Positions 40,877 to 52,853 are shown, numbered from the stretch's first letter. The stretch: DNA of 64,000 nt from Vibrio tubiashii ATCC 19109 (GCF_000772105.1 NZ_CP009354.1:2790001-2854000), one strand, 5' to 3'. Notes: generated by a model from the letters alone, not told the origin. Translations and numbers: made by a program.

Positions 40877-41023
40877 GTCTTGCGGAGGCACATATTACGA
40901 TTTACCAAAAATATGTCAAACATTTTCTTGGCAAAAATAGCAAAAAGTCATTCAACCGTTGGCTATTTAATCAAAGCGATGTTAATTCGCTCTTTTTCCT
41001 ATGTTTAGTTGCCTTTGTCGCAC

Positions 41024-41049
41024 AAAAAAGGCTGACAAAATGTCAGCCT
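41024..41049 (-). terminator. Terminator after csrA
   Basis: AGGCTGACA / TGTCAGCCT, 9-bp stem with a 3-base loop, followed on the minus strand by six T. It separates csrA from the tRNA cluster. Confidence 0.9.
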
Positions 41050-41059
41050 CTTCGTGTAA

Positions 41060-41257
41060 TTAGTAGTTGCCTGATGCAACGTTACCATTACCTTTTTCTG
41101 CCTGAATGCGCATGTAGATTTCTTCACGGTGAACAGACACTTCTTTCGGTGCATTTACACCGATACGTACTTGGTTACCTTTAACACCTAGTACAGTTAC
41201 TGTTACTTCATCACCGATCATGAGAGTTTCGCCAACGCGGCGAGTTAAAATTAGCAT
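41060..41257 (-). CDS. csrA: Carbon storage regulator CsrA
   Basis: 65 aa. [20 protein letters not shown] is the invariant N-terminus; the RNA-binding residues Arg44-type (VSVHREEIY) are present. CsrA is a dimeric RNA-binding protein that represses or stabilises mRNAs for carbon use, motility and biofilm; in Vibrio it links to quorum sensing and virulence. The order alaS-lysC-csrA-tRNA is conserved in Vibrio. The ATG follows AAGGAGCAC. Confidence 0.98.
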   Translation of the reverse strand: MLILTRRVGETLMIGDEVTVTVLGVKGNQVRIGVNAPKEVSVHREEIYMRIQAEKGNGNVASGNY

Positions 41258-41349
41258 TCTGTGCTCCTTGAGTAATCTCTGATTTATCTTGCTACGCGGC
41301 TATTATCCAACAAAAGTTATATTTTCGTAAACTCTATTGTGGCTCGAAT

Positions 41350-42537
41350 CTAGCCTAAAAAGGCATGTTTTTGTCGGCAGTCGACTGCCTCCGCAGAAGT
41401 TATGTAAGCATCATGCAGTATGTTAGCCGCTTTGTCGACACATTCTGGTAACAGGACAAGCATCAAAGATTGTGGATTAACTGCGTAGTGCTCAACCTCA
41501 ATCCCCTGCTCCGTCAACAACGCGTATGATCTTTCAACCAGTCCTTCGACATGTAGACCAACTGCTGTTAGTAAGCTTACTGAGTCACTATTACGGATTT
41601 TGTCACCGAAAACCAGTTCCAGTTTTGCATAAGCGTCGTGTTTTATCACTACACCTATCCATTCTGCATGCTCGATCACATTCCAAATTGTGACGCCTAG
41701 CATCTGGCACTGTTTTTTCATACTGGCTAAGGCAGCTTTTTCAATTCTGATCAAACACATATCGCGTTGAATAGCGACGCCACACACCGCAGACTGACAC
41801 TCTTCACCTTTAACCAAGCTGCCAGCGTTGACATCGAATGTCGATAATACCCGCAACGGTACATTGTGTTTCCATGCATACTGGACTGAAGGTAGATGCA
41901 GCACTTTAGCCCCTTTACGGGCCATTTCTTCCATCGAAGGGAAATCGATGACATCTAATTTTTGTGCATTGGCGACCACGCGCGGATCGCAAGTATAAAT
42001 ACCGTCAACGTCAGTAAAAATCTGGCACTCATCCGCTTCAAGCGCTCCAGCAAGCGTTACCGCACTGGTATCTGAGCCACCTCGACCAAGAGTTGTGATA
42101 TCCCCGTTATCATTCACACCTTGAAAACCGGCGACGATTACAACTTGATCCTGTTCAAGGAGTTGAGTTATCGCGGTCGTATCAATTTGTTTAATCGTTG
42201 CGTCATTGTGCTGATTGTCAGTCACAATACACGCCTGTGCTCCGGTAAGTGAACGTGCTGCATAGCCTAGTTTATTTAGAGCCATTGCAAGCAGTGCCAT
42301 CGACACCTGTTCACCAGCAGAGAGCAAAACATCAAGTTCTCTCGCGGTAGGCACACTGTCTACCTGTTTAGCCAAGTCCATCAATCTGTTTGTTTCACCA
42401 GACATTGCCGATACGACTACGACAACTTGATTACCATCATTTTTCGCCTTTATGATGTGTTCAGCGACCTTATGGATCCTTTCTATTGAACCCACAGAAG
42501 TTCCACCAAACTTTTGCACGATAAGGGGCTTTTTCAC
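41350..42537 (-). CDS. lysC: Aspartate kinase (monofunctional)
   Basis: 395 aa. It phosphorylates aspartate, the entry step to lysine, threonine and methionine. IVQKFGGTSVGSIERI (6-21) and TTLGRGGSDTSAVTLAGAL are the kinase signatures; the C-terminal 130 residues form the two ACT regulatory domains. It is shorter than the E. coli LysC (449) and resembles the class that lies beside alaS in Vibrio. No lysine-riboswitch-like leader is seen upstream, only a short GAGAC/GTCTC hairpin. Confidence 0.93.
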   Translation of the reverse strand: MKKPLIVQKFGGTSVGSIERIHKVAEHIIKAKNDGNQVVVVVSAMSGETNRLMDLAKQVDSVPTARELDVLLSAGEQVSMALLAMALNKLGYAARSLTGAQACIVTDNQHNDATIKQIDTTAITQLLEQDQVVIVAGFQGVNDNGDITTLGRGGSDTSAVTLAGALEADECQIFTDVDGIYTCDPRVVANAQKLDVIDFPSMEEMARKGAKVLHLPSVQYAWKHNVPLRVLSTFDVNAGSLVKGEECQSAVCGVAIQRDMCLIRIEKAALASMKKQCQMLGVTIWNVIEHAEWIGVVIKHDAYAKLELVFGDKIRNSDSVSLLTAVGLHVEGLVERSYALLTEQGIEVEHYAVNPQSLMLVLLPECVDKAANILHDAYITSAEAVDCRQKHAFLG

Positions 42538-42675
42538 CAGTCTTCACCTTCCCGAGACCAAAGTCTCATTCGAACCACATTCAATATGTTGAATATTGCT
42601 TGCAGTAGTTATAACAAAAACCAAGTGACTTACTTGATGTTCATTGTGAGCATCAATTAAAGCACTTGGTTGTCA

Positions 42676-42715
42676 GAAAAAAATTACGCTCAATCAAATA
42701 ACTGATTGAGCGTAA
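42676..42715 (-). terminator. Terminator of alaS
   Basis: TTACGCTCAATCA / TGATTGAGCGTAA, a 13-bp perfect stem with a 6-base loop, followed on the minus strand by seven T. Confidence 0.92.
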
Positions 42716-42733
42716 GAATCGTTTAATTTTTAA

Positions 42734-45316
42734 TTAAAGACGTTCTTCTAGCCATGGCTGAACTGTCTTCATTGCTTCAGGCAGAGCAGCAACGTCAGTA
42801 CCACCCGCTTGAGCCATATCAGGACGACCGCCACCCTTACCGCCAACCTGCTCAGCAACCATCTTCACTAGGTCACCGGCTTTTACTTTGCCGATAAGAT
42901 CTTTAGTCACACCCGCGATTAAACCAATCTTGTCACCGTTAACGTTGGCAATCATTACAACGCCGCTGCCCATTTGGTTTTTAGCATTGTCGACCATAGT
43001 ACGAAGGTTCTTAGGATCCGCTCCTTCCATACCTGCGATAAGTACTTTAACGCCGTTGATCTCTTGAGCTTTCGCCATGATGTTGGCACTTTCCGCTGCA
43101 GCCATCTTGTCTTTAAGCTTCTGAATCTCTTTCTCTAGCGATTTTGCTTTCGACGCTGACTCTGCAAGCTTCTCTTCAAACTTTGCTTGTTGAGCTTCGA
43201 TTGCGTCTAGTGCCGCTTCACCTGTTACTGCTTCGATACGGCGGATACCTGCTGCGATACCACCTTCAGAAGTGATCTTGAATAGGCCAATATCACCCGT
43301 GTTTGATGCGTGGATACCACCACAAAGCTCGGTAGAGAACTCACCCATTGATAGAACGCGAACCTCATCATCATACTTTTCGCCGAACAGTGCCATTGCA
43401 CCTTTCTGCTTCGCTGACTCGATGTCCATTACGTTAGTTTCAATAACGTGATTACGACGAACTTGAGCATTCACTAGGCGCTCAACTTCTTTTAGCTCTG
43501 CTGGCGTTACCGCTTCTAGGTGTGAGAAGTCAAAACGTAGGTTTTCAGGTTTAACTAGCGAGCCTTTCTGCGTAACGTGTTCACCTAGTACTGAACGTAG
43601 CGCTGCGTGTAATAGGTGAGTCGCAGAGTGGTTGAGAGAAATCGATGCACGACGCTCAGCATCAACGGTCGCTTGTACTTCATCACCCTTCGCTAGAACG
43701 CCTTCCGCAAGAACACCGTGGTGCGCAATTGCGTTACCTAACTTCTGAGTATCTTCTACTTTAAACAGACCAGATTCAGTCTTCAGAACACCAGCGTCAC
43801 CACATTGACCGCCAGACTCAGCATAGAATGGCGTTTCACCAAGGATGATGATCGCTTTGTCGCCTGCCGATAGAGCCTCTACTACTTCACCATCAACGAA
43901 AATTTCAGCAACATTACTCTTACCTTCGGTACCTGTGTAGCCACAGAACTCAGACTCAGCTTCCGTTTTGATCGTTGCGTTGTAGTCAGTACCAAACTGG
44001 CCTGCTTCGCGAGCACGTTGGCGCTGCTCTTCCATCGCTTTCTCAAAGCCAGCTTCGTCAATTGTAAAGTCACGCTCACGAGCCACATCGTTAGTTAAGT
44101 CAGCAGGGAAACCGTAAGTATCGTAAAGCTTGAAGACTGTTTCACCGTCTAGCTCTTTGCCTTCAAGTACATCAAGTGCTTCATTAAGAATCACCATGCC
44201 GCGCTCTAGTGTGCGACCAAAGTTCTCTTCCTCGATGCGAAGTACTTTCTCAACAAGCTCTTGCTGTTTCTTAAGTTCTTCTGCAGCGCTGCCCATCACT
44301 TCAGCAAGTACACCAACAAGTTTGTGGAAGAATACGCCTTGTGCGCCCAACTTGTTACCGTGACGAACGGCACGACGAATAATACGACGTAGGACGTAAC
44401 CACGACCTTCGTTTGAAGGCATAACGCCATCAGCGATTAGGAATGAACAAGAACGGATGTGGTCAGCAATAACGCGTAGAGACTGGTTTGATAGATCGTC
44501 GTGACCGACAACCTCAGCCGTCGCTTTAATTAGCTTTTGGAATACATCGATTTCGTAGTTTGAGTGAACGCCTTGCATGATTGCAGAAATACGTTCAATA
44601 CCCATACCTGTATCAACAGCAGGCTTAGGTAGTGGCTCCATCGTGCCATCTGCATGACGGTTAAACTGCATGAATACGTTGTTCCAGATCTCGATGAAAC
44701 GGTCACCGTCTTCTTCTGGAGTACCAGGACGACCGCCCCAGATATGCTCACCGTGATCGTAAAAGATTTCTGTACATGGACCACAAGGACCTGTATCGCC
44801 CATCGTCCAGAAGTTGTCAGACTCGAACTTCTTGCCACCTTCTTTGTCGCCAATGCGAACGATCTTGTCAGCAGGCACGCCTACTTTCTTGTTCCAGATC
44901 TCGAATGCTTCGTCATCTGTTTCGTATACCGTCACCAGTAGCTTCTCTTCTGGTAGACCAAGAGTCTTAGTCAGGAACTCCCAAGCAAACGCAATCGCGT
45001 CTTCTTTGAAGTAATCACCAAAGCTGAAGTTACCGAGCATTTCGAAAAACGTATGGTGACGAGCTGTGAAACCAACATTCTCTAAGTCGTTATGTTTACC
45101 ACCCGCACGTACACAACGCTGAGCCGTAGTTGCTCGTGTGTAGGCACGCTTTTCGGCACCTAAGAAGCAATCTTTAAATTGGTTCATACCTGCGTTTGTA
45201 AATAGCAGGGTTGGATCGTTATGCGGAACCAACGATGAACTGTCTACGATTTGGTGTCCTTTGCTTTCAAAGAACTTAAGGAACGCGTTACGAACCTCAT
45301 CAGTGCTCATGTACAT
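42734..45316 (-). CDS. alaS: Alanyl-tRNA synthetase
   Basis: 860 aa. Class II aminoacylation core at the N-terminus ([35 protein letters not shown] motif), editing domain with [13 protein letters not shown] (HxxxH near 565) and [13 protein letters not shown] (CxxxH near 667), and the C-terminal C-Ala domain after a coiled coil (about 715-755) ending in the Gly-rich [15 protein letters not shown]. It charges tRNA-Ala and clears mischarged Ser/Gly. The start may be this Met or the one at residue 3. Confidence 0.98.
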   Translation of the reverse strand: MYMSTDEVRNAFLKFFESKGHQIVDSSSLVPHNDPTLLFTNAGMNQFKDCFLGAEKRAYTRATTAQRCVRAGGKHNDLENVGFTARHHTFFEMLGNFSFGDYFKEDAIAFAWEFLTKTLGLPEEKLLVTVYETDDEAFEIWNKKVGVPADKIVRIGDKEGGKKFESDNFWTMGDTGPCGPCTEIFYDHGEHIWGGRPGTPEEDGDRFIEIWNNVFMQFNRHADGTMEPLPKPAVDTGMGIERISAIMQGVHSNYEIDVFQKLIKATAEVVGHDDLSNQSLRVIADHIRSCSFLIADGVMPSNEGRGYVLRRIIRRAVRHGNKLGAQGVFFHKLVGVLAEVMGSAAEELKKQQELVEKVLRIEEENFGRTLERGMVILNEALDVLEGKELDGETVFKLYDTYGFPADLTNDVARERDFTIDEAGFEKAMEEQRQRAREAGQFGTDYNATIKTEAESEFCGYTGTEGKSNVAEIFVDGEVVEALSAGDKAIIILGETPFYAESGGQCGDAGVLKTESGLFKVEDTQKLGNAIAHHGVLAEGVLAKGDEVQATVDAERRASISLNHSATHLLHAALRSVLGEHVTQKGSLVKPENLRFDFSHLEAVTPAELKEVERLVNAQVRRNHVIETNVMDIESAKQKGAMALFGEKYDDEVRVLSMGEFSTELCGGIHASNTGDIGLFKITSEGGIAAGIRRIEAVTGEAALDAIEAQQAKFEEKLAESASKAKSLEKEIQKLKDKMAAAESANIMAKAQEINGVKVLIAGMEGADPKNLRTMVDNAKNQMGSGVVMIANVNGDKIGLIAGVTKDLIGKVKAGDLVKMVAEQVGGKGGGRPDMAQAGGTDVAALPEAMKTVQPWLEERL

Positions 45317-45457
45317 GCAGCTCTTCCTGAAAATAGTCGAGTTAGAATTTTGCGCTATTGTAGATCATGGTTAACGCTACGACTAGTTTTCTCGCAGAAA
45401 AGAGCAGATTGATGTGTTAATTCATCGCAAATCTTTAAATTGATGAGTTATTCGACT

Positions 45458-45922
45458 TCAGTCCTCATCATTAGCGCTAAGCGCATAGCTAATTTGTTCA
45501 AAGCTGTAACCACGATATTGAAGAAAACGCACCTGTTTGGCGTACTCTTTTTGGTCTTTCGCTTTAATCCCTTTAAATTTCTTCTCTGCGGCTAGTTTTG
45601 CTAACTCGAACCAATCTTGTGGTTCTTCTTCCATTGCTTTGTCCACCACCGAGTCCGCGACTCTTTTCTGCTGCAATTCTTGTCGGATGCGCCTCTCTCC
45701 ATGGCCTTTGTAGACATGTTGACGTATTTGGCTTTTGGCATAACGCAGATCATCAAGATAATTGTGATCGATACAAAAGTTCACGGCCTCTTGAATAGCG
45801 TCTTGTTCATAACCTTTCAGGCTTAATTTCTGGTATAGCTCGTATTCACCATGATCTCGGCGACTTAGCAATTGAATAGCGGCTTCTTTGCTCGATAATG
45901 TCGGTGGCTTTCTTTGAAACAT
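45458..45922 (-). CDS. recX: Regulatory protein RecX
   Basis: 154 aa when started at the ATG at 45922 ([20 protein letters not shown]), which matches RecX family N-termini. A longer frame starts at 45967 but its first codons are the recA-recX terminator hairpin, so I reject it. Helical repeats typical of RecX are visible: [20 protein letters not shown] and [14 protein letters not shown]. RecX binds RecA filaments and inhibits recombinase activity. It follows recA and would be SOS-co-regulated by read-through. Confidence 0.92.
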   Translation of the reverse strand: MFQRKPPTLSSKEAAIQLLSRRDHGEYELYQKLSLKGYEQDAIQEAVNFCIDHNYLDDLRYAKSQIRQHVYKGHGERRIRQELQQKRVADSVVDKAMEEEPQDWFELAKLAAEKKFKGIKAKDQKEYAKQVRFLQYRGYSFEQISYALSANDED

Positions 45923-45948
45923 CTGAAATAAATTTCTAAATTCTAAAT

Positions 45949-45978
45949 ACAACAAAGCCCCGCACATAGGCAGGGCTT
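45949..45978 (-). terminator. recA-recX attenuating hairpin
   Basis: AAGCCCTGC / GCGGGGCTT (one G-U) with a 6-base loop, followed on the minus strand by TGTTGTATTT. It lies directly after recA and probably lets only part of transcription reach recX. Confidence 0.75.
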
Positions 45979-46000
45979 AAACAATGAGTAGTGAGCTAGC

Positions 46001-47044
46001 TTATAGCTCTTGCTCTGGCATTTCACCTAGCTCAGCATCATCTGGCTGAACTTCAGCTGGTGACAGTAGCATTTCACGTAGCTTAGCATCGATCGCTTGT
46101 GCAGCTTGCGGGTTCTCGCGTAGGAACTTACCAGCGTTCGCTTTACCTTGACCGATCTTATCGCCGTTGTAGCTGTACCAAGCACCCGCCTTTTCAACTA
46201 GCTTGTGCTTAACGCCTAGGTCGATTAGCTCACCTTCACGGTTAAAGCCTGCGCCGTAAAGGATTTGCGTTTCAGCTTGCTTAAATGGTGCCGCAATCTT
46301 GTTCTTAACAACCTTGATGCGAGTTTCGTTACCAACCACTTCGTCACCTTCTTTGATAGAGCCAGTACGACGAATATCAAGACGAACAGATGCGTAGAAC
46401 TTAAGCGCGTTACCACCTGTGGTTGTTTCTGGGTTACCGAACATCACACCAATTTTCATACGAATCTGGTTAATAAAGATACACATACAGTTAGACTGCT
46501 TCAGGTTACCCGTTAGCTTACGCATTGCTTGAGAAAGCATACGCGCTTGAAGACCCATGTGGCTGTCGCCCATTTCGCCTTCGATTTCAGCTTTAGGAGT
46601 TAATGCTGCAACTGAGTCGACGACCATTACGTCAATAGCGCCTGAACGTGCTAGCGCGTCACAGATTTCTAGAGCTTGTTCACCTGTATCGGGCTGAGAA
46701 ACCAATAGCGCGTCAATATCAACACCTAGCTTCTTAGCATAAACAGGATCAAGAGCGTGCTCAGCATCGATAAAGGCACAAGTTTTACCTTGCTTTTGCG
46801 CTGCTGCAATACACTCAAGTGTCAGCGTCGTTTTACCTGAAGATTCTGGACCGTAGATTTCTACGATACGACCCATAGGTAGGCCACCAGCACCCAAAGC
46901 GATATCCAAAGAAAGTGAACCTGTAGAGATAGTTTCTACGTCCATTGCGCGGTTGTCACCAAGGCGCATGATTGAACCTTTACCGAATTGCTTTTCAATC
47001 TGACCTAGCGCAGCGGCGAGCGCTTTCTGTTTGTTCTCGTCCAT
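46001..47044 (-). CDS. recA: Recombinase RecA
   Basis: 347 aa from the ATG at 47044 ([20 protein letters not shown]), preceded by GGAGAAAG; a frame start 21 bases upstream has no such support. Walker A is GPESSGKT (65-72), and [17 protein letters not shown] and the L2-loop segment [20 protein letters not shown] are intact. The acidic C-terminus ([17 protein letters not shown]) is normal. RecA drives strand exchange and LexA self-cleavage in the SOS response. Confidence 0.98.
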   Translation of the reverse strand: MDENKQKALAAALGQIEKQFGKGSIMRLGDNRAMDVETISTGSLSLDIALGAGGLPMGRIVEIYGPESSGKTTLTLECIAAAQKQGKTCAFIDAEHALDPVYAKKLGVDIDALLVSQPDTGEQALEICDALARSGAIDVMVVDSVAALTPKAEIEGEMGDSHMGLQARMLSQAMRKLTGNLKQSNCMCIFINQIRMKIGVMFGNPETTTGGNALKFYASVRLDIRRTGSIKEGDEVVGNETRIKVVKNKIAAPFKQAETQILYGAGFNREGELIDLGVKHKLVEKAGAWYSYNGDKIGQGKANAGKFLRENPQAAQAIDAKLREMLLSPAEVQPDDAELGEMPEQEL

Positions 47045-47135
47045 CACTTTCTCCAAATGATTCATCTATTTCGTGCTGATGATTATCAATCTAATTCTTC
47101 CGTTCAGCTCAGTGACTGAACAATCAATGCAAGCC

Positions 47136-47164
47136 ATTATACTGTTGATTCATACAGTGTCTAT
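47136..47164 (-). promoter_or_regulatory. recA promoter with LexA (SOS) box
   Basis: The SOS box CTGTTGATTCATACAG (47142-47157, CTG-N10-CAG) lies between a TATAAT (47136-47141) and a TAGACA (47158-47163 region) on the minus strand, so LexA would sit directly on the promoter. Confidence 0.85.
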
Positions 47165-47235
47165 ACCTGTATGGTTTTTTTTTAGCTTTTGGTGATATCC
47201 ACCTAATTTTAAAAGCATTTATTTTTCAGGGCAGC

Positions 47236-47730
47236 CTATTTATTTCTTGCCGACAGTTCTACGTACAGTACTTTTAACGCGTGTTCGACTGCCTGTAGGC
47301 GAACTTGCGCACGGTCGCCTGAAAAGCGCACTGTCTCTACTTTTTTCCAATCGCTAGAATCAGCCCAAGCAAAACAAACGGTTCCAACTGGTTTCAGATC
47401 AGTACCGCCTCCAGGCCCTGCGATACCGCTGATTGAAACGCCAATATTAGCATTTGAGTTCTGTATCGCCCCCTCAACCATCTCAACTACAGTTTGTTCA
47501 CTAACCGCGCCAAACTGTTCGAGTGTTGCCGCTGACACGCCGAGCATCTCCATCTTGGCTTCATTGCTATAGGTGATAAACGCGCGATCAAACCAAGCTG
47601 AGCTGCCAGCAATATCAGTAATTGCCGCAGAAACACCGCCACCAGTGCAAGATTCGGCGGTGGTCATGACTAATTTATGATGATTTAGCAACTCACCTAA
47701 CTGTTGAGAGAGATTTTGCTGTGATTCCAT
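47236..47730 (-). CDS. pncC: Nicotinamide-nucleotide amidohydrolase (CinA C-terminal type)
   Basis: 164 aa, corresponding to the stand-alone CinA C-terminal domain. [20 protein letters not shown] (about 23-42) contains the catalytic Ser/Cys region of Pnc[21 protein letters not shown] is the second block. It converts NMN to nicotinate mononucleotide in pyridine nucleotide recycling. It sits between recA and mutS, diverging from mutS, as in many Vibrio. Confidence 0.93.
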   Translation of the reverse strand: MESQQNLSQQLGELLNHHKLVMTTAESCTGGGVSAAITDIAGSSAWFDRAFITYSNEAKMEMLGVSAATLEQFGAVSEQTVVEMVEGAIQNSNANIGVSISGIAGPGGGTDLKPVGTVCFAWADSSDWKKVETVRFSGDRAQVRLQAVEHALKVLYVELSARNK

Positions 47731-47815
47731 ATCTAAAACCCTTTATTACACCTTTTCGCTCTTAGGCTATTCACGTATCCTAAGCCGCAATAGGAATAAA
47801 CAAAAGATCTATACT

Positions 47816-50395
47816 GTGAAAGCGTTACCTGAAAAAGAAAAGCAAAAACACACGCCTATGATGCAGCAATATCTCAAGCTCAAAGCTGAGAACCCAGATA
47901 TCTTGCTGTTTTATCGGATGGGAGATTTCTATGAGCTTTTCTACGATGATGCGAAGCGAGCATCTCAATTGCTCGATATTTCTCTGACTAAGAGAGGCGC
48001 TTCTGCCGGCGAGCCTATCCCAATGGCCGGTGTGCCATTTCATGCCGTGGAAGGTTATCTGGCAAAACTGGTTCAACTGGGTGAGTCTGTCGCTATTTGT
48101 GAACAGATTGGCGATCCTGCAACCAGTAAGGGGCCAGTTGAGCGCGCTGTTGTTCGCATTGTCACACCGGGTACCGTCACCGACGAGGCACTGCTCTCTG
48201 AAAGGCTAGATAACCTGATTGCTGCCATCTATTACCACGACGGCAAATTTGGTTATGCGACTTTGGATGTGACCTCAGGTCGGTTCCAATTAATGGAACC
48301 TGAAACCGAAGAAGCGATGGCGGCAGAGCTGCAACGCACTTCGCCACGTGAACTGCTTTTCCCGGAAGATTTTGAACCTGTTCAGCTGATGTCTTCGCGT
48401 AACGGTAATCGTCGTCGCCCAGTTTGGGAGTTTGAGCTTGATACCGCTAAGCAGCAATTAAACCAGCAATTTGGCACGCGCGATCTTGTGGGTTTCGGAG
48501 TGGAACACGCGAAACTTGGACTCTGCGCAGCAGGTTGTTTGATTCAATATGTCAAAGATACTCAGCGCACCGCACTACCACACATTCGATCGTTGACCTT
48601 TGACAGACAAGATCACTCCGTTATTTTGGATGCCGCGACACGACGTAATCTAGAAATTACTCACAATCTGGCTGGCGGCACAGACAACACCTTAGCTGAA
48701 GTGCTAGATCATACTGCGACAGCTATGGGTAGCCGTATGCTCAAACGTTGGTTACATCAGCCGATGCGCGACATCGACACGCTGAATCATCGTTTAGATG
48801 CTATTTCTGAATTAAAAGAAGTGTCACTGTTTGCTGATCTTCACCCTGTGTTAAAGCAGATCGGTGATATCGAACGTATTCTTGCTCGCTTAGCTCTACG
48901 TAGTGCAAGACCTCGTGATATGGCTCGCCTTCGTTTTGCGATGCAGCAATTACCTGAGCTAGCAGAGTCGATGAGTTCATTGGCTCACCCATACTTATCC
49001 AAACTGGCTCAGTACGCTGCGCCAATGGACGAGGTATGTGAGCTACTAGAGCGCGCAATCAAAGATAACCCACCTGTCGTTATTCGTGATGGTGGTGTGA
49101 TTGCTGAAGGCTATAACGCAGAACTCGATGAGTGGCGTAAGCTAGCGGATGGGGCAACAGAATACCTTGAGCAAATGGAGCAGGATGAACGCGAACGTCA
49201 CGGTATCGATAGCCTAAAAGTGGGTTACAACAACGTACATGGTTTCTTCATCCAGGTGAGCCGTGGTCAAAGCCATTTAGTTCCTCCCCATTATGTCCGT
49301 CGTCAGACATTAAAAAATGCAGAGCGTTACATTATCCCAGAGCTCAAAGAGCATGAAGATAAAGTGCTTAACTCTAAGTCGAAAGCACTCGCTCTGGAGA
49401 AGCAGCTTTGGGAAGAGCTATTTGATCTCTTATTACCACATTTAGAACAAATGCAAAACGTCGCTTCTGCGGTGTCGCAGATCGATGTATTGCAAAACTT
49501 AGCTGAGCGCGCAGACAGCCTAGGTTACTGTCGTCCTACTTTGACTAAAGAAGTGGGCATTCATATTCAAGCAGGCCGTCACCCTGTGGTTGAACAAGTA
49601 ATGGACGACCCATTTATTGCCAACCCTATTGAGCTAAACCCACAGCGTAAAATGTTGATCATTACTGGTCCGAATATGGGTGGTAAGTCAACTTACATGC
49701 GCCAAACCGCATTGATTGCGCTGATGGCCCACATTGGTTCTTATGTGCCTGCAGAGTCCGCTCAAATTGGTTCTATTGATCGCATCTTTACCCGTATTGG
49801 TGCTTCTGACGATCTAGCCTCTGGTCGCTCGACCTTTATGGTTGAGATGACGGAGACAGCAAACATCCTCCACAACGCCACAGCCAATAGTTTAGTTTTG
49901 ATGGATGAAATCGGTCGCGGTACCAGCACCTATGACGGACTGTCTCTTGCGTGGGCAAGTGCCGAGTGGCTAGCTAAAGAGCTAGGCTCAATGACCCTGT
50001 TTGCGACTCACTATTTCGAGCTAACAGAGCTACCTAATCAGATCCCACACTTAGCCAACGTTCACCTAGATGCATTGGAACATGGCGACAGTATTGCCTT
50101 TATGCACGCTGTCCAAGAAGGGGCTGCAAGTAAATCTTATGGTCTAGCGGTAGCGGGCTTGGCAGGCGTACCTAAGAGTGTGATTAAAAACGCGCGCGCT
50201 AAGCTGACACAGCTAGAACAGTTAGGCCAAGAAGGTGAAGGTGTACCTCGTTCAAGTGCTGTAGACATCGCCAACCAACTTAGTCTGATTCCAGAGCCAA
50301 GTGAGGTTGAAGAAGCACTATCTGCGATTGACCCTGATGACTTAACACCAAGGCAAGCATTAGAAGAGCTTTATCGACTGAAAAAGTTGATGTGA
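47816..50395 (+). CDS. mutS: DNA mismatch repair protein MutS
   Basis: 859 aa starting at a GTG ([20 protein letters not shown]). The mismatch-reading Phe-x-Glu motif is in [15 protein letters not shown] (about 34-48). The ATPase has the Walker [10 protein letters not shown] near residue 618-626 and [14 protein letters not shown] near 695. The C-terminal 55 residues form the dimer/tetramer region. It is on the plus strand, diverging from pncC, and followed by a terminator. Confidence 0.97.
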   Translation: MKALPEKEKQKHTPMMQQYLKLKAENPDILLFYRMGDFYELFYDDAKRASQLLDISLTKRGASAGEPIPMAGVPFHAVEGYLAKLVQLGESVAICEQIGDPATSKGPVERAVVRIVTPGTVTDEALLSERLDNLIAAIYYHDGKFGYATLDVTSGRFQLMEPETEEAMAAELQRTSPRELLFPEDFEPVQLMSSRNGNRRRPVWEFELDTAKQQLNQQFGTRDLVGFGVEHAKLGLCAAGCLIQYVKDTQRTALPHIRSLTFDRQDHSVILDAATRRNLEITHNLAGGTDNTLAEVLDHTATAMGSRMLKRWLHQPMRDIDTLNHRLDAISELKEVSLFADLHPVLKQIGDIERILARLALRSARPRDMARLRFAMQQLPELAESMSSLAHPYLSKLAQYAAPMDEVCELLERAIKDNPPVVIRDGGVIAEGYNAELDEWRKLADGATEYLEQMEQDERERHGIDSLKVGYNNVHGFFIQVSRGQSHLVPPHYVRRQTLKNAERYIIPELKEHEDKVLNSKSKALALEKQLWEELFDLLLPHLEQMQNVASAVSQIDVLQNLAERADSLGYCRPTLTKEVGIHIQAGRHPVVEQVMDDPFIANPIELNPQRKMLIITGPNMGGKSTYMRQTALIALMAHIGSYVPAESAQIGSIDRIFTRIGASDDLASGRSTFMVEMTETANILHNATANSLVLMDEIGRGTSTYDGLSLAWASAEWLAKELGSMTLFATHYFELTELPNQIPHLANVHLDALEHGDSIAFMHAVQEGAASKSYGLAVAGLAGVPKSVIKNARAKLTQLEQLGQEGEGVPRSSAVDIANQLSLIPEPSEVEEALSAIDPDDLTPRQALEELYRLKKLM

Positions 50396-50432
50396 TATCT
50401 AAGGTCTGTTGACCTAATACCATAGAAAACAA

Positions 50433-50466
50433 AAACGGCAGCCAATTGGATTGGCTGCCGTTTCTT
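50433..50466. terminator. Bidirectional terminator between mutS and lptG
   Basis: AAACGGCAGCCAA / TTGGCTGCCGTTT, 13-bp stem with a 5-base loop, flanked by A and T tracts. Confidence 0.92.
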
Positions 50467-50485
50467 TATTGCGAAAACATTTAGC

Positions 50486-51556
50486 TTAGAGCTTCCTACG
50501 CAATAGCAACAAGGCGACCGTTAAGAACACAATACTAGGCATCACTGCACCAAATACTGGCGGGATGTTGTAGACCAAACTGAGGGGGCCAAAGAATTCA
50601 CTCGATATATAGAAAGTAAATCCGGCAATCACACCCGATAGAATACGCGCACCCATAGTTACACTGCGCAGTGGACCAAAGATAAATGACAGTGCCATCA
50701 ACATCATCACCGCAATGGAGAAGGGCTGTGTCACCTTACGCCAGAAGGCCAATTCATAACGCGATGGATCTTGCTCAGACGCTTTTAAGTAGGTGACATA
50801 ATCATACAGCCCACCTAGAGATAACTCTTCTGGTTTGACCGTCACTACCGCCAACTTGTCCGGTGCCAGAGAAGTCGTCCAACTATACTCAGCGAGACTT
50901 TGCTTGGAGATTTCGACCTCGTCCACCATTTCAGTTAACTGAACGTCTTTCATCATCCAAGTATTGTCTGACACATACTCGACTTCCGCAGCATAAACAA
51001 CGCTTTCCAAGCGCTTGTCATCATCGTAGCGCCACATGTTCATGCCATAGATTTTGCTGTCCTCAACTTTACCAATAAAGATAAAGTCATTGGCGTCACG
51101 TGCCCAAACTCCGGTCCGTACTGACATAATCGCACCTCCCGAAGTGGCAAAAGCACGCAAATCACGCGCCGCTTTTTGCGCTTGAGGTGCGCCCCATTGT
51201 CCAAGCAAAGTGACCATAATCATCAGGGGCACAGCGGTTTTCAGCACCGATAAGCCAATGTCGAGTTTCGAAAAACCCGCCGCCTGCATAACCACTAGCT
51301 CAGAGCTTGAGGCCAACATACCAAGTCCAATCAGAGCACCAAGCAATGCCGCCATTGGAAAGAACATTTCAATATCACGTGGAATACTGAGCAAAACGAA
51401 CAGCAAAGCTTGCACAAGGTCATACGTCCCCTCGCCCACTTTACGCAACTGCTCAACGTATTTGATGATCGCAGAAAGGCCGACAAAGGTTGCCAATACC
51501 AAAGATGAGGTGGCAATAATGGTTCTACCTATGTAGAGATCGAGAATCTTAAACAC
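50486..51556 (-). CDS. lptG: LPS export ABC transporter permease LptG
   Basis: 356 aa, YjgP/YjgQ family. Three membrane helices at the N-terminus (LYIGRTIIATSSLVLATFVG onward, about 7-125), a large periplasmic beta-jellyroll (about 130-265), and three helices at the C-terminus. With LptF and LptB it extracts lipopolysaccharide from the inner membrane and passes it to LptC. It lies 3 bases downstream of lptF in the same operon. Confidence 0.95.
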   Translation of the reverse strand: MFKILDLYIGRTIIATSSLVLATFVGLSAIIKYVEQLRKVGEGTYDLVQALLFVLLSIPRDIEMFFPMAALLGALIGLGMLASSSELVVMQAAGFSKLDIGLSVLKTAVPLMIMVTLLGQWGAPQAQKAARDLRAFATSGGAIMSVRTGVWARDANDFIFIGKVEDSKIYGMNMWRYDDDKRLESVVYAAEVEYVSDNTWMMKDVQLTEMVDEVEISKQSLAEYSWTTSLAPDKLAVVTVKPEELSLGGLYDYVTYLKASEQDPSRYELAFWRKVTQPFSIAVMMLMALSFIFGPLRSVTMGARILSGVIAGFTFYISSEFFGPLSLVYNIPPVFGAVMPSIVFLTVALLLLRRKL

Positions 51557-51559
51557 GAC

Positions 51560-52663
51560 TTACGCTGCCTTTTTTCTTTGTCTTAGTTTGTCTTTGAAGC
51601 GGCGAACAGGAATGCTGTCCATCGAGTTAATACCAATCGCGGTCAAGAGTAGCGCAGCATTTATTGGCCACATACCAACGAAAGTAGGAATAGAACCATC
51701 TTCGATCGCTGACTTAGTGGCACTTATTGCCAAGAAATAAGCCAGATAGATTAAAATAGCCGGACCCATTTTAGCAAATCGCCCCTGACGTGGGTTAACC
51801 GCAGAAAGAGGGACAACCAACATCGTCAGTAGTGGTATACAGACAACCAGTGAGATACGCCATTGAACTTCTGCTTGTGCGCGAGGATCTGGGTTCTTCA
51901 TCAGTTCAAGAGTAGGAATCGCTTCCCAGTCACGACCTTGAGGCTTTACATCACGCTGACCAATCAAACCTTCGTACTGATCGAAATCTGTCACCATGTA
52001 ATCAACACGAGTCGGAACACCTTCATAACGAACACCATCGTACATACGAATCACTTGTCGTCCGTCGCTGAGTTCTTTCACTTCTCCTGATTGAGAAAAA
52101 GAGACACTCGGAAGAATGGAATCACGCGGGCGCATTTGGGCAACAAACACGTGCTTAAGTTTCTTGCCATCAATATCGTCAATGAAAACCACTGAAGAAC
52201 CATCTGGCGTGCCTTGGAAGTGGCCTTTCTTCAGCAAATCGACACTGTTCTCTGCCGCTGTTTCTTCTTGCAGCTTAACCAGTTGGTCTTGGCTATAAGG
52301 AGCAAAAACGAAAGAGTTAAAACCCGCAATCGCACCGGTAATAACGGCTAGGTATAAAGCTGCTCGGATCAAGAACTTATTACCAATCCCCGTCGCATTC
52401 ATCACGGTAATTTCACTTTCTGCGTATAAACGACCAAAAGTGAGCAAGATCCCCAAGAAAAGACTCAACGGCAACATCAAAAGTCCCATTGAAGGCATGC
52501 TTAAAGCAACATAGTGCATGACCAAGCTGGCGGGAATATCACCATCCGACGCATCGGCCAAAACTTTGATCAATTTTTGGCTAAGGAACACTAAAAACAG
52601 GATAAAAAATATCGCTAATTGGCTTTTGAGTGTCTCGCGGATCAAATATCTAACAATAATCAC
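51560..52663 (-). CDS. lptF: LPS export ABC transporter permease LptF
   Basis: 367 aa, same six-helix plus jellyroll architecture as LptG. MIIVRYLIRETLKSQLAIFF is the typical start, ESEITVMNATGIG (about 79-91) is the coupling-helix region, and QAEVQWRISLVVCIPLLTML begins the C-terminal helices. First gene of lptFG; divergent from pepA, as in E. coli. Confidence 0.95.
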   Translation of the reverse strand: MIIVRYLIRETLKSQLAIFFILFLVFLSQKLIKVLADASDGDIPASLVMHYVALSMPSMGLLMLPLSLFLGILLTFGRLYAESEITVMNATGIGNKFLIRAALYLAVITGAIAGFNSFVFAPYSQDQLVKLQEETAAENSVDLLKKGHFQGTPDGSSVVFIDDIDGKKLKHVFVAQMRPRDSILPSVSFSQSGEVKELSDGRQVIRMYDGVRYEGVPTRVDYMVTDFDQYEGLIGQRDVKPQGRDWEAIPTLELMKNPDPRAQAEVQWRISLVVCIPLLTMLVVPLSAVNPRQGRFAKMGPAILIYLAYFLAISATKSAIEDGSIPTFVGMWPINAALLLTAIGINSMDSIPVRRFKDKLRQRKKAA

Positions 52664-52853
52664 GCTGAAATTACCTATACAAAACTTGTTTTTTTAATTG
52701 AATCACTATAATTTCCCGTTGAACCTTTTATTTTTAAATTTTTGGCTAACTGTTAATGCGCTTATTTAAGAATAGTTCCGAGTAAGGAATCAACAAGTAA
52801 GACGGCATTATCTAACATTTAGTTCTATTTGTCTTCAGGATGTAGGAGTACGC

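Noticed and set aside
42538..42675. Lysine riboswitch ahead of lysC
   Set aside because: The gap to the alaS terminator is only about 140 bases and shows no lysine-riboswitch core; only a 5-bp hairpin near 42554-42570 is visible.
45923..45967. Upstream start of recX at 45967
   Set aside because: The extra codons coincide with the recA terminator hairpin and do not match RecX N-termini.
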